DNA from: Isoptericola croceus
GTDB taxonomy: Bacteria; Actinomycetota; Actinomycetes; Actinomycetales; Cellulomonadaceae
Reading direction: 5' to 3'
Assembly: GCF_029382255.1 (NCBI RefSeq)
Contig: NZ_JARLLG010000011.1
Span: forward strand, 62,001-126,000
DNA length: 64,000 bases
In this document: one piece after another, positions 1 to 8,568 of the stretch
Position numbering within the stretch: position 1 is the stretch's first letter
Layout of the letters: each line of letters starts with the position of its first letter
The notes under the pieces: model-generated
What the model saw: the letters and a program-made list of their open reading frames with translations, nothing else
Databases searched by the model: none
Told to the model about the DNA's origin: nothing
Position numbers and translations under genes: made by a program

Positions 1-1011
1 GACGACGTGCGCTTCGCGACGTCGGCGAACTCCAGCTTCTACCAGATCGACTCGGTCGAGGCGGCCTGGAACACCGGGCGCGAGGAGGAGGGTGGCAACC
101 TCGGGTACAAGACCCGCTACAAGGGTGGCTACTTCCCCGTCTCCCCCAACGACCAGTTCGCGGACCTCCGTGACGACATCTGCGCCGCGCTGGCCCAGGT
201 CGGTCTCGACGTCGAGCGCGCGCACCACGAGGTGGGCACCGCCGGCCAGCAGGAGATCAACTACAAGTTCAACACCCTGCTGCACTCCGCCGACGACCTG
301 ATGAAGTTCAAGTACGTCGTCAAGAACGTCGCCTGGCAGGCCGGCAAGTCCGTCACGTTCATGCCGAAGCCGATCTTCGGCGACAACGGCTCGGGCATGC
401 ACTCGCACCAGTCCCTGTGGCAGGACGGCGAGCCCCTCTTCTACGACGAGAAGGGCTACGGCGGCCTGTCCGACACGGCCCGCTGGTACATCGGCGGTCT
501 GCTCAAGCACGCGCCGTCGCTGCTCGCGTTCACCAACCCGTCCGCGAACTCGTACCACCGCCTGGTGCCCGGCTACGAGGCTCCGGTCAACCTGGTCTAC
601 TCGGCCCGCAACCGCTCCGCGTGCATCCGCATCCCGGTCACCGGCAACTCGCCGAAGGCCAAGCGCGTCGAGTTCCGCGTGCCGGACCCGTCGGCCAACC
701 CGTACCTGGCGTTCGCCGCCCAGCTCCTCGCGGGCATCGACGGCATCAAGAACCGCATCGAGCCGCCGGCGCCGGTCGACAAGGACCTGTACGAGCTGCC
801 CCCCGAGGAGCACGCGGAGATCGCCCAGGTCCCCGCCTCGCTCGGCGAGGCCCTCGACAACCTCGAGGCCGACCACGAGTTCCTCACCCAGGGCGACGTC
901 TTCTCCGAGGACCTCATCGCCACCTGGATCGACTACAAGCGGACCAACGAGATCGACCCGATCCGTCTGCGCCCGCACCCGCACGAGTTCGAGCTGTACT
1001 ACGACATCTGA
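1..1011 (+). CDS. glnA: Type I glutamine synthetase, C-terminal two thirds (5' end outside window)
   Basis: ATP-dependent amidation of glutamate, the central ammonium assimilation enzyme. The reading frame is open from base 1, so the start lies upstream; about 336 of the usual ~474 residues are present. Visible motifs include [12 protein letters not shown] in the active site and the ARNRSA and [17 protein letters not shown] blocks. The adenylylation loop reads [10 protein letters not shown], with the target Tyr encoded at 790-792, so this is the beta-type enzyme that GlnE (14145-17261) is expected to modify. The stop codon (1009-1011) lies inside a 16-bp repeat that marks insertion of an island, so the natural downstream sequence is now at about 9653. 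Confidence 0.97.
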   Translation, partial: DDVRFATSANSSFYQIDSVEAAWNTGREEEGGNLGYKTRYKGGYFPVSPNDQFADLRDDICAALAQVGLDVERAHHEVGTAGQQEINYKFNTLLHSADDLMKFKYVVKNVAWQAGKSVTFMPKPIFGDNGSGMHSHQSLWQDGEPLFYDEKGYGGLSDTARWYIGGLLKHAPSLLAFTNPSANSYHRLVPGYEAPVNLVYSARNRSACIRIPVTGNSPKAKRVEFRVPDPSANPYLAFAAQLLAGIDGIKNRIEPPAPVDKDLYELPPEEHAEIAQVPASLGEALDNLEADHEFLTQGDVFSEDLIATWIDYKRTNEIDPIRLRPHPHEFELYYDI

Positions 1012-1012
1012 T
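997..1012 (+). repeat. Left attachment-type direct repeat (attL-like)
   Basis: TACTACGACATCTGAT is repeated exactly at 9637-9652. It covers the last four codons and stop of glnA. Only the copy here is in a complete gene; the second copy has no glnA around it but is followed by a glnA-style terminator. This is the signature of site-specific integration into the 3' end of glnA. Confidence 0.85.
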
Positions 1013-1045
1013 TCAGGGGTTTCCACCCTCTGTCAGTAGTTGCCG

Positions 1046-1105
1046 AAAACGGCGCCTGACCTGCGGAAACGTCTTTCGACGTCTTCCAACGGCAGGCGCC
1101 GTTTT
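1046..1105 (+). terminator. Rho-independent-like terminator at the island left end, serving glnA
   Basis: AAAACGGCGCCTG (1046-1058) pairs perfectly with CAGGCGCCGTTTT (1093-1105), followed by another T. The loop is 34 nt and holds a smaller hairpin and the 17-bp arm-like repeat. It lies 35 nt after the glnA stop and is island DNA, so it appears to replace the terminator displaced to 9671-9708. Confidence 0.7.
1057..1073 (+). repeat. 17-bp inverted repeat, left copy (integrase arm-site candidate)
   Basis: TGACCTGCGGAAACGTC is the exact reverse complement of 9601-9617. The left copy lies 45 bp inside the left direct repeat and the right copy 20 bp inside the right one. Inverted sites near the two ends fit accessory binding sites for a tyrosine recombinase or its directionality factor. 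Confidence 0.6.
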
Positions 1106-1203
1106 TCGTTGTCGTGCGTACCCAGTGCACCCCAAAACCGGTCCGCGCGCTGGCGCCCCGGGGCATGCTCCTCCTCCCGATGGCGCAACTCGCCCAGGCC
1201 TGC

Positions 1204-1243
1204 ATGTCCAGCGTTTCTGGACATAGCGTCCTATGATGGGTGC
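1204..1243 (+). promoter_or_regulatory. Palindromic operator and -10 box before the island NTPase
   Basis: ATGTCCA (1204-1210) and TGGACAT (1218-1224) form a perfect 7-bp-arm palindrome with a 7-nt spacer. A TATGAT -10 hexamer (1232-1237) lies 6 nt before the ATG at 1244, so the transcript is probably leaderless. The palindrome covers the expected -35 area, so binding there should repress. Autoregulation by the gene's own N-terminal wHTH is possible. Confidence 0.6.
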
Positions 1244-4200
1244 ATGGCCACAGCCGAGGAGACGCTCAGAGCAACGCTTAGCGACACGGAGTACAACGCG
1301 TTGACGGTACTCGCCGGCAGTGCCGACGAGCTGTCGGGCAGGAAGGTCGCCACTGCGCTGAACGTCTCCCCCACCACCGCGAACGACGCCCTCGGAACCC
1401 TCGCGGAGGCAGGCTTCGTGACATCGAGGAAGTCCGGGCGAGCGACCCTCTGGCGACTGGCCGTGACAAACCCATCGATCTCGACCTGGCTGGAGGAGAC
1501 GATGCCGATAGGCGCGAGTCCTTCAACCGGCTCCAGTCCCTACTCAACCGGCGGCGGTGGTGTCCGCCTCGAACACACCTACGCCGCGTGCCTAGTCGCC
1601 AGTCTCTTGGCGGGGGACGCCATTCCCGAACTCGGGGACGCAATCTCAGCCGACTCGATCCGTCTACAGGCCAGCGACAGAAGCGATGTCGATGACATCC
1701 TGCTCGAAGGACGCGACGCTCACGGCGAGGTTCACCGATCGTCGATCGCCGTGCGCAGGAGTCCCTTGCTCACGAAGAGCGACTCCGCCTCAGTTCCGCT
1801 GTTCCAAGACTTCCTGAGTGTCGTCATTCACCACTGGACCACCGTCGAGGCTGGGCACTGGCGACTGGTTCTCGCGGTCTCAACCAACGCCAATGCGATC
1901 ACGCAACTCGCGGAACTCGCGGAACTGGCCAGCTCCCTCCCGAATGCAGCCGAGTTGGAGGACCGACTAGCGCAGCCAGGACGCACCAACGCCAACGTCC
2001 GTAACCGCTACGAACACCTCACGAGTCTTGTTGAGCAGGCTGCTGAAGACCTGACCTCAACCGAGGGAATCGAAACCGCGGAACTTGTGTGGCGACTGCT
2101 GTCGTGCCTCACCGTCCGCGAGCTACGCCTGGAGAGAACTGACCGCGTCGATCGCAGCGCTGCTGTGAACACACTTCAGCGCATCCTTCGCGACGGAACC
2201 CCGGCCGCCGCAGATGCACTGTTCTCACGCATCGAAGAACTCGTGGGCACCTGGGCACCGCAAGCCGCAGTGTTGAACCAAACTGTGATCCGCCGAAGCC
2301 TGAGCAACTACCCCTTGGCAACGTCACCAAGGTTCGCGAGCGCGTGGTCTGTCATCGACCGCTTGGGTTTGCGACTCCGCGAATCAGTCCGACCCGCGCT
2401 CGGCGCCGGGTCATGCACCCTTGAGCTGGAGCGTTCAGCGGAGCGGGCCCGCGTGAAAGCCGCCATGAAGTTGGTCGGCGACTCAGCCGGATCCCTCGTC
2501 GTCACGGGCGACCCTGACGTCGGGAAGTCCGCATTGTGCCTCCGTGTAGCAGAAGGGCTCCACGGCCTCGACGCCACCGTCACGACCCTCAGTTTGCGAG
2601 ACCTTCCCCAGAGCACCGCCGAGTTCGAGACTCTCCTGGCCGGGCCCTCGATCGACGAGGTGCTGGCCGCTGGCGCAACGGCACCGCTCAGGCTAATCCT
2701 CGTCGACGGTGCTGAGTCCGTACTCGAAGGCAAGGCCGCCGTGCTGCAAACGCTTGCTACGGCCGCGATGAAGGCGGGCCTCGGTGTCGTAGCCGTCACC
2801 CGGACGGATGGGTCGCGTCACGTTCAGGATGTTCTGTCAAGATCCTGCGAGCTCGCCGGGATAGGCACGCCCCCAACCGAGCTGGTCCTGGGGCCCCTCG
2901 CGCAGGGCGAGCGCGCCCAAGTGGCCGCTACGTTCCCTGCCCTTACGCGGTTGGGTGGCGACGGCCGGGCGAGTTGGCTGCTCGGTCGTCCGGGCTTACT
3001 TGATGTGCTCCTACGCACCGGTCAAGAACTCGATCCAGCCGAGTTCCTTTGCGAGGCCGACGTGTTTGGCGCGGTGTGGCTCAGCCTCATTCGGGGGAAC
3101 GAGGAACGCCGCACGGGAACCGCGTCGCCAGACGATCGCGAACGTGTGATGCTGTCGGTGGCCAAAAGGGTTCTTGGCCTGGTCGGCGATCACGTCGCTG
3201 GGACAGCTGCTGGTGAGTTGCGATCTGACGGTGTCCTCCGGCTACCGAACAATCCGGCCCTGTCTTCCGGAGACGAGTTCTCGACCGATCTGTTCCGTGA
3301 CTTTGCACTTTGCCGCCTCTTCATTGTCGAGGGCTGGCAGACTCTGGAAAGCGCCAACGCCCCCCGCTGGTCGATTCGCGCGGCTCGGCTCGCATGCCAA
3401 GCCGCACTGGTCGCCCATGGGGCCGCAACTGCATGGAACAAACTGACGGCCCATTTCACGCCAATTGCCGAAGCACACGGGGCAAGGTGGTCAGAGGTGC
3501 CGTTCGAGGCGCTCCTGACTCTGGGAGGCGCCGATCAGGCCATCCGCGAGCTGTGGGATTCGCTGACCGACGGCGATGCCACAGCGCTGGCGACCCTCCT
3601 CCGGCTAGCGGAAGCGCGCTTCGTCAGCGGAACGTTCGGAGACGTCTTCGCGCTCGCGCCGCTGGTCAAGGTCGCTTTCTGCGAGCGGCCAACCATCCCC
3701 AGTGGTCAGCGTTTCGGGCACCGCGCACTCCGCGAGGTCATCAACGACCTCGTCCTCGCCTGGCTCCGAGGCATGGCTACCTCACAACTCCAGCCCAACA
3801 GCCTCCGTCAATCTGTACGTGACACGATCCTGCTCGACGACCGCCCCTACTATGACGAGTTCGCCGTAGAGGCACTCGCAACGCTTGGGCCCGATCTCAA
3901 CGAGCGCGCAGAGACATGGCTACGCGACGTGGCGCGGGAGCGACCGGGAAGCCTGAACGCCACTGTCGAGTCGCTTGCAGTTTCAGCAAGCATGTCCGTG
4001 GCCCGACCCGAGGTACTGCTCGATCTTGCCGAGGCCTACTACATCGAACTGCCTGACCCTCGCGACCGATGGGGAGGACACACACTGGACGATGGCATTC
4101 GAGACTTCAAACACGGCGTCGGGCCGGGCTTTGGAGTCCCCGCAGCCGCTTGGTACTACGGACCGTTCTTCCGACTGCTCAACTCTCGCCCAATCGAGAC

Positions 4201-6493
4201 GATCGCCTTCATCAACCGGATGCTCGACCATGCGGCAAGGTTCCGCGTCGATAAGATGTCGACTTATCGCCACGGAAGCGATGCGCCAGAAGACCTCGAA
4301 GGTGTCCGCCTCGACCTACCCGGCATCGGCGAGCGGTTGTTCGTCGGCGACAGCCATGTATGGGCCTGGTACCGCGGAACTAGCGTCGGACCCTACGCCT
4401 GCATGAGCGCGCTCCTCGCGCTGGAGCGATTCGCCGATGACATGCTTGAGCGAGTAAAAGTTCCCGCTCAGCGGCTCGTAGAACTCCTCCTCGCCGACTG
4501 CCACAACCTCGCGGTCCCAGGACTTGTGGTCGGCATTCTCACCCGTCACCCCGAGGCAACTGGCGATCTACTCGACCCGTTCCTTGCCTCACCCTCGGTC
4601 TGGCACCTGGAGTCCGCCCGCGTCACCGGTGACTACGGCTTCCGCGTGCGGGATCCGGACGCCGACAAACTCACCGGCTCAGATCGACGGCAGTACATGT
4701 TCCACGAGACCGTCGCCGGGATGGTCATCAACGCGCGGCTAGCTGGCAACGAGGAACGCCTCGCACAACTGGGCTCCCTTGGCGAGAAACTTGTCGCTGC
4801 GGCCCGCACCAACTTGGAGGGACCGGAGGGCAACTACGCCGAGTACCTGGCAACGATCGATAGCTGGGCGGCCGAATTTTGCATCGAGAACTACCGCGCG
4901 AGCAGGAATGGCGAGCAGGTCCTGATCCAGTTCGAGCGCCCGGAGCCGATCGAGCGCGTCTTGGCACCGCGTGATGAAGACTTCCAGAAGACGAACGCCC
5001 TCTATGGACTTCAGAACACCTACGGACGCTTCAACGACGAGCCGACGAAGTGGCCGCTCGACACACTCGCTGAAGACCTCGCCACTGCCCGTCGGATCGA
5101 AGAGGGCCAGCACGTCCCTGAAGGCATGCTCTGGCCCGAGAACGCGCTCGTCGCGGTCGCCGCGGCGGCAATTCGCTCCCACGCCCTCGACCTAGCAACG
5201 ATCGTTGAGCCCGATCTCCGTTGGGCAATCGAGGCCCTGCTGTGGGCAGCCGAGAACCCTCGTGTCGACGAAATGAGCTACTACGAGACCACGTTTCCCA
5301 TGGGCGCTGATCGAGCCGCCGCAGCAGCCCTCCCGCTCCTGCTCCTCGACCCGTTCGACAACCTCGGCCTCGACACGGCCCGCGTGGGAAACGCCCTCGC
5401 AGCCCTCGCGACCAGTCTGTTCGACGAAGTGCGTGCGATCTATGTGAAAGGCTGCGAGCCGCTCTGGGAAAGGTCGTGTGACGTTGACCATGCTACGGGG
5501 GTCTGCCGCCGGCATAGTCCTGCCTGGTCAGCGGTGACGAGGGGCCTGCGTGACTGCCGCCTAGGCGAATGGAGCCAGGAGACCCAACGCCGCGAGCCTG
5601 ATCCGCTTCCGCCGCCTTTCGATGTGACGCTGCCGTCCGTCAGTGCAGACGCAATGATGGTCAATCGGTTGCGGATGCCGCTCTCGGTCATGGTCGACGC
5701 TCGGCGCGTGCCGTGTCTGCAGGAGGCCGTGAGTGGGCTGTGGACTCCTCTGTGGGACTCCTACCGCCGAGGAACCGCGCATTGGTGGGAGGAAGGCTAC
5801 GACCACCACGCGCAAGCGAAGCATGAGCCGATCGCCCAGCGGATGGTCCAAGTCGCCCTGGATGACGATCCTGAGGTTGTCGAGACCTTCGTCAGGACGC
5901 TCGCTGCCAACTCGAACGCACTCCATCTGCTGTTCGATGGCTTCGCAACCGTTTTCACGTATGCGGATGACCTTCGCTCGGCGATGCCCGATTTCTGGCC
6001 GCGCGCGCTTGAGACTGCGCTGGATGCCGTAGGCGACGGATCAGCTCTTCGATCTGAGCATCATTGGTTCGACTACATGGTCGCGGCCCTGCTTCCAACT
6101 CCCAGCCCTCACTCGTGGGATCCAGACATCGACGGCACGTTCACTCGAGCACGCCAGAACTGGATCCGGCCTGAAGCACTCGGCGACCTCGCTCCACGGT
6201 GGCTACAGCTCGCGAAGCACGAATCAAAGGCCGTAGACGCCGTCATCAAGTTCGGCAGGAGCGCCACCCGGGCTTGGCAGACCACTGTGGCGCTGGAATG
6301 GATCGAGGTCATCGTCGACCACCGCTACGACCTGATCGCAAACCGCTTGTACTACTTGGAGGAGTGGTTCACCGAACTCCGGAGCGCCAACGTGATCCAC
6401 GGTGAAGTCCGCACTAGGTACCACCGAATCATCGATGGTCTCGCCGCGGCCGGCGACCGGGCCGCCGTTCGTCTTCAGCAACTCGACGAGTAG
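1244..6493 (+). CDS. Large wHTH-STAND-like NTPase (1749 aa), island cargo, function unknown
   Basis: Start chosen at ATG 1244, where a leaderless -10 precedes it and the MarR-like winged-helix sequence begins. Residues about 10-75 form the wHTH (SGRKVATALNVSPTTANDAL, then RKSGRATLWRL). A P-loop GDPDVGKS is at residues 422-429 and a Walker B-like LILVD at 484-488, followed by VVAVTRTDG, which resembles a STAND/AAA-type NTPase. The remaining ~1100 residues show no motif I recognise; they look largely helical and could be a sensor of HEAT/TPR type. No transmembrane segment or nuclease motif is evident. It stands alone on the left of the island, before the IS remnant. Large STAND NTPases on islands are often antiphage sensors, but that role is only inferred. 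Codon use is less GC-biased than in neighbours. Confidence 0.85.
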   Translation: MATAEETLRATLSDTEYNALTVLAGSADELSGRKVATALNVSPTTANDALGTLAEAGFVTSRKSGRATLWRLAVTNPSISTWLEETMPIGASPSTGSSPYSTGGGGVRLEHTYAACLVASLLAGDAIPELGDAISADSIRLQASDRSDVDDILLEGRDAHGEVHRSSIAVRRSPLLTKSDSASVPLFQDFLSVVIHHWTTVEAGHWRLVLAVSTNANAITQLAELAELASSLPNAAELEDRLAQPGRTNANVRNRYEHLTSLVEQAAEDLTSTEGIETAELVWRLLSCLTVRELRLERTDRVDRSAAVNTLQRILRDGTPAAADALFSRIEELVGTWAPQAAVLNQTVIRRSLSNYPLATSPRFASAWSVIDRLGLRLRESVRPALGAGSCTLELERSAERARVKAAMKLVGDSAGSLVVTGDPDVGKSALCLRVAEGLHGLDATVTTLSLRDLPQSTAEFETLLAGPSIDEVLAAGATAPLRLILVDGAESVLEGKAAVLQTLATAAMKAGLGVVAVTRTDGSRHVQDVLSRSCELAGIGTPPTELVLGPLAQGERAQVAATFPALTRLGGDGRASWLLGRPGLLDVLLRTGQELDPAEFLCEADVFGAVWLSLIRGNEERRTGTASPDDRERVMLSVAKRVLGLVGDHVAGTAAGELRSDGVLRLPNNPALSSGDEFSTDLFRDFALCRLFIVEGWQTLESANAPRWSIRAARLACQAALVAHGAATAWNKLTAHFTPIAEAHGARWSEVPFEALLTLGGADQAIRELWDSLTDGDATALATLLRLAEARFVSGTFGDVFALAPLVKVAFCERPTIPSGQRFGHRALREVINDLVLAWLRGMATSQLQPNSLRQSVRDTILLDDRPYYDEFAVEALATLGPDLNERAETWLRDVARERPGSLNATVESLAVSASMSVARPEVLLDLAEAYYIELPDPRDRWGGHTLDDGIRDFKHGVGPGFGVPAAAWYYGPFFRLLNSRPIETIAFINRMLDHAARFRVDKMSTYRHGSDAPEDLEGVRLDLPGIGERLFVGDSHVWAWYRGTSVGPYACMSALLALERFADDMLERVKVPAQRLVELLLADCHNLAVPGLVVGILTRHPEATGDLLDPFLASPSVWHLESARVTGDYGFRVRDPDADKLTGSDRRQYMFHETVAGMVINARLAGNEERLAQLGSLGEKLVAAARTNLEGPEGNYAEYLATIDSWAAEFCIENYRASRNGEQVLIQFERPEPIERVLAPRDEDFQKTNALYGLQNTYGRFNDEPTKWPLDTLAEDLATARRIEEGQHVPEGMLWPENALVAVAAAAIRSHALDLATIVEPDLRWAIEALLWAAENPRVDEMSYYETTFPMGADRAAAAALPLLLLDPFDNLGLDTARVGNALAALATSLFDEVRAIYVKGCEPLWERSCDVDHATGVCRRHSPAWSAVTRGLRDCRLGEWSQETQRREPDPLPPPFDVTLPSVSADAMMVNRLRMPLSVMVDARRVPCLQEAVSGLWTPLWDSYRRGTAHWWEEGYDHHAQAKHEPIAQRMVQVALDDDPEVVETFVRTLAANSNALHLLFDGFATVFTYADDLRSAMPDFWPRALETALDAVGDGSALRSEHHWFDYMVAALLPTPSPHSWDPDIDGTFTRARQNWIRPEALGDLAPRWLQLAKHESKAVDAVIKFGRSATRAWQTTVALEWIEVIVDHRYDLIANRLYYLEEWFTELRSANVIHGEVRTRYHRIIDGLAAAGDRAAVRLQQLDE

Positions 6494-6560
6494 CCAGTTC
6501 GACTCCCCACCGGTCCCCCGAGTACACCGGGTCCCCAGTAGTTGCTGACCTCCGTAATCC

Positions 6561-7013
6561 GGCTCTCCGCAGTTGAGGGGGGTGCCCGGGTGACACGCCG
6601 GGCGCGGTGGTGATGGCCGGGTAGGGGTCGAGGCCTCCAGGATCGGGAGCGACCAAGCAACCCTGCCCCTGAGAGGCCTCGACGTGTCCGAGCCGACGGC
6701 CTGTAGTTCGTGCTGCCCTGATCCGACATCTGCTCATCTGTACTGCGTGCGCTGCGATCTGCTGGTGGGGCTCGAGTCGTTGCACGTGATCGACGTTGAC
6801 CGCGACGGCGACGGCCTCGTCGTGGCGGTGGAGTCGCCGCCCGGGCTGATGGGCTGCCCGTCCTGCAGCGTCGTGGCCACCTCGAAGGGGCGTCGGGTGG
6901 TCGAGCTGATCGACGTCCCGGCGTTCGGGCGCCCGGTGCGGCTGCGGTGGCGCAAGCGTCGCTGGGTCTGCCCGGATCAGGACTGCGAAGTCGCCTCGTT
7001 CACCGAGCAGAAC
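6561..7013 (+). mobile_element. ISL3-family insertion sequence remnant (left end and transposase N-terminus)
   Basis: The region from about 6561 resembles the non-coding left end of an IS, followed by a GTG start at 6684. The first ~110 residues match the ISL3 transposase N-terminal zinc finger: CPSC (Cys58, Cys61), the block LIDVPAFGRPVRLRWRKRRWVC, and Cys96/Cys101. After SFTEQN the sequence turns into integrase, so the catalytic domain and right end of the IS are gone. The exact left boundary is uncertain. Confidence 0.65.
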
Positions 7014-7924
7014 TTGAGGTTGCCGCCCCGCGGGCCGTGCTTGAACCGCAAGGTCGTGTTCGCGAACGTGGCCACCGTCTTCACTGCGGCGGTCGACGAC
7101 GGGATGCTCGCGAAGAACCCGTGCGAGGCCCCGTCGGTTCGCAGGCCCAAGTCCGACCCGAAGAAGCTCGTGCCGTGGACTCAGCAGCAGGTGCTGTCGA
7201 TGAGCGACGAGTTGCCCAACCGCTACTCGCTGGTCGTCGTGCTCGGCGCGGGTCTCGGGCTCCGGCAGGGAGAGAGCTTCGCCCTCTCCCCCGATTACCT
7301 CGACCTGGAGCGCGGCGAGGTTCACGTCTGCCGTCAGATCAAGGTGTTCGGCGGCAACGTGCTTGTCTTCGGGCTTCCCAAGGGCCGCAAGACCCGCAAG
7401 GTCCCCCTGCCCGACGGCGTGCTGGAGGCGATTGCCCGGCACATGACGCAGTACCCGCCGCTTGAGGTCACGCTGCCGTGGATGGTCCCGGATGGGAAGG
7501 CGACCACGGAGTCACTGCTGTTGACCACGCGGGAGACGAAGGCACTCAACCGCAACTACTTCAACACCTACCTGTGGCGACTGCTCTGGTGCGGGCAGGC
7601 ATCCCCGACCTGCGGGAGAACGGCTGCCACGCGCTGCGGCACTTCTTCGCCAGCACCGCGCTCCACGAGGGCGAGACCATCAAGGCCGTCAGCGAGTACC
7701 TCGGTCACGCCGACCCTGGGTTCACTCTGCGGACCTACACGCACCTCATGGAGGGCAGCTCCGAGCGCACCAAGCGGGCCATTGACGCCGTATTCGGCAC
7801 CCAGTCCGATGCCGAGGAGCAGGTCACCGAGGATGAGGACGGCGCCCTCGACGACGTCGGCACCCTGCCCGACGCGGACGACGAGCGCCGGGACTTCGAC
7901 GACGATGGGGAGGACCCGGAATGA
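6684..7924 (+). pseudogene. Tyrosine integrase remnant fused to ISL3 N-terminus, with frameshift
   Basis: Residues 1-110 are ISL3 transposase and from residue 111 the frame encodes the core and catalytic domain of a tyrosine recombinase (VVFANVATVFTAAVDDG, then LGAGLGLRQGES with the first catalytic Arg, and PKGRKTRKVPL). The N-terminal arm-binding region is missing. Near 7585-7605 the frame is lost: the first frame runs on in nonsense to a stop at 7943, while the second frame carries ALVRAGIP, HALRHFFAS (His-x-x-Arg) and YLGHADPGFTLRTYTHL with the catalytic Tyr, ending with an acidic tail at 7924. A one-base indel would restore the join. All catalytic residues survive across the two frames, but neither product should be active. 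Confidence 0.85.
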
Positions 7925-7942
7925 GTGGTCTGACTACCGTTG

Positions 7943-7973
7943 ATGTCACGTTCCCGGTACACTTTGGTGACAT
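7943..7973 (+). promoter_or_regulatory. abiE promoter with inverted-repeat operator
   Basis: ATGTCAC (7943-7949) and GTGACAT (7967-7973) are perfect inverted arms with a 17-nt spacer. The spacer holds TACACT (7958-7963), a good -10 located 8 nt before ATG 7972. AbiEi antitoxins are known to repress their own operon by binding inverted repeats, so this is the likely autoregulatory site. Confidence 0.6.
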
Positions 7974-8568
7974 GGCGACGTTGTCACCCGCTGCGGTGAT
8001 CCGAGAGACGCGGGAGAAGACCTTCGTCCGCGTGGACAGGCTCCCCGGCTCCTCGACCGCTGCCCGGAAAGCAGCGTCGCGAGCAGTCAAGGATGGCCTG
8101 CTGCTGCCGGTGCGCCGGGGGCTGTACTACCGGGGTCGTCGCACCCGGTATGGCGTGACGGCTCCCCGGGCCGAGGAAGTCGCCCGCGCGGTGCTTGGCA
8201 CACGGGGCATCGGCCCGGCTGGTTACTCCGCCGCCCGAGCCTGGGGTGTCACCACCCAGATCCCTCCGGTGTGGCATATCGCGACCCTGCGCACCGTCGA
8301 CCCCATCGACGGCGTGATCCAGCACGAGCGCCGCAACCTCGCCCGCGCCGACCTCAACGAGAAGGAAGTCGCGCTGTTGGAGCTGCTGCGCTCCCCCGAG
8401 GTCTACGTCGAGGCCGGCTGGGACGCCCTGGTCGAGAAGGTCCGGACCGCGCTGCGGTCCGGCGAGGTCAGCGCGACGCGGCTGCGCGAAGCGGTGCCGG
8501 GCGAGTACAACCGCTCGGTGCGTGACAACTTCGCCCGCCTCGAAGCAACTGTGGGCATGGCGGCATGA
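7972..8568 (+). CDS. abiEi: AbiEi-type antitoxin (type IV toxin-antitoxin)
   Basis: A 198-aa protein starting MATLSPAAVIRE. It has an N-terminal winged-helix antitoxin domain (RLPGSSTAARKAASRAVKDGLLLPVRRGLYYRG) and a C-terminal AbiEi-like region (GPAGYSAARAWGVTTQ, then VIQHERRNL). A frame-extending ATG at 7921 exists, but ATG 7972 sits properly behind the -10 and operator. Known AbiEi proteins neutralise the toxin's effect without a protein complex and repress their own promoter. Its stop overlaps the next start as ATGA, the standard arrangement for this pair. Confidence 0.85.
   Translation: MATLSPAAVIRETREKTFVRVDRLPGSSTAARKAASRAVKDGLLLPVRRGLYYRGRRTRYGVTAPRAEEVARAVLGTRGIGPAGYSAARAWGVTTQIPPVWHIATLRTVDPIDGVIQHERRNLARADLNEKEVALLELLRSPEVYVEAGWDALVEKVRTALRSGEVSATRLREAVPGEYNRSVRDNFARLEATVGMAA

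Noticed and set aside
6536-6545. CAGTAGTTGC also at 1034-1043, considered as an element boundary repeat
   Set aside because: Only 10 bp, not at a sharp feature boundary; may be chance.
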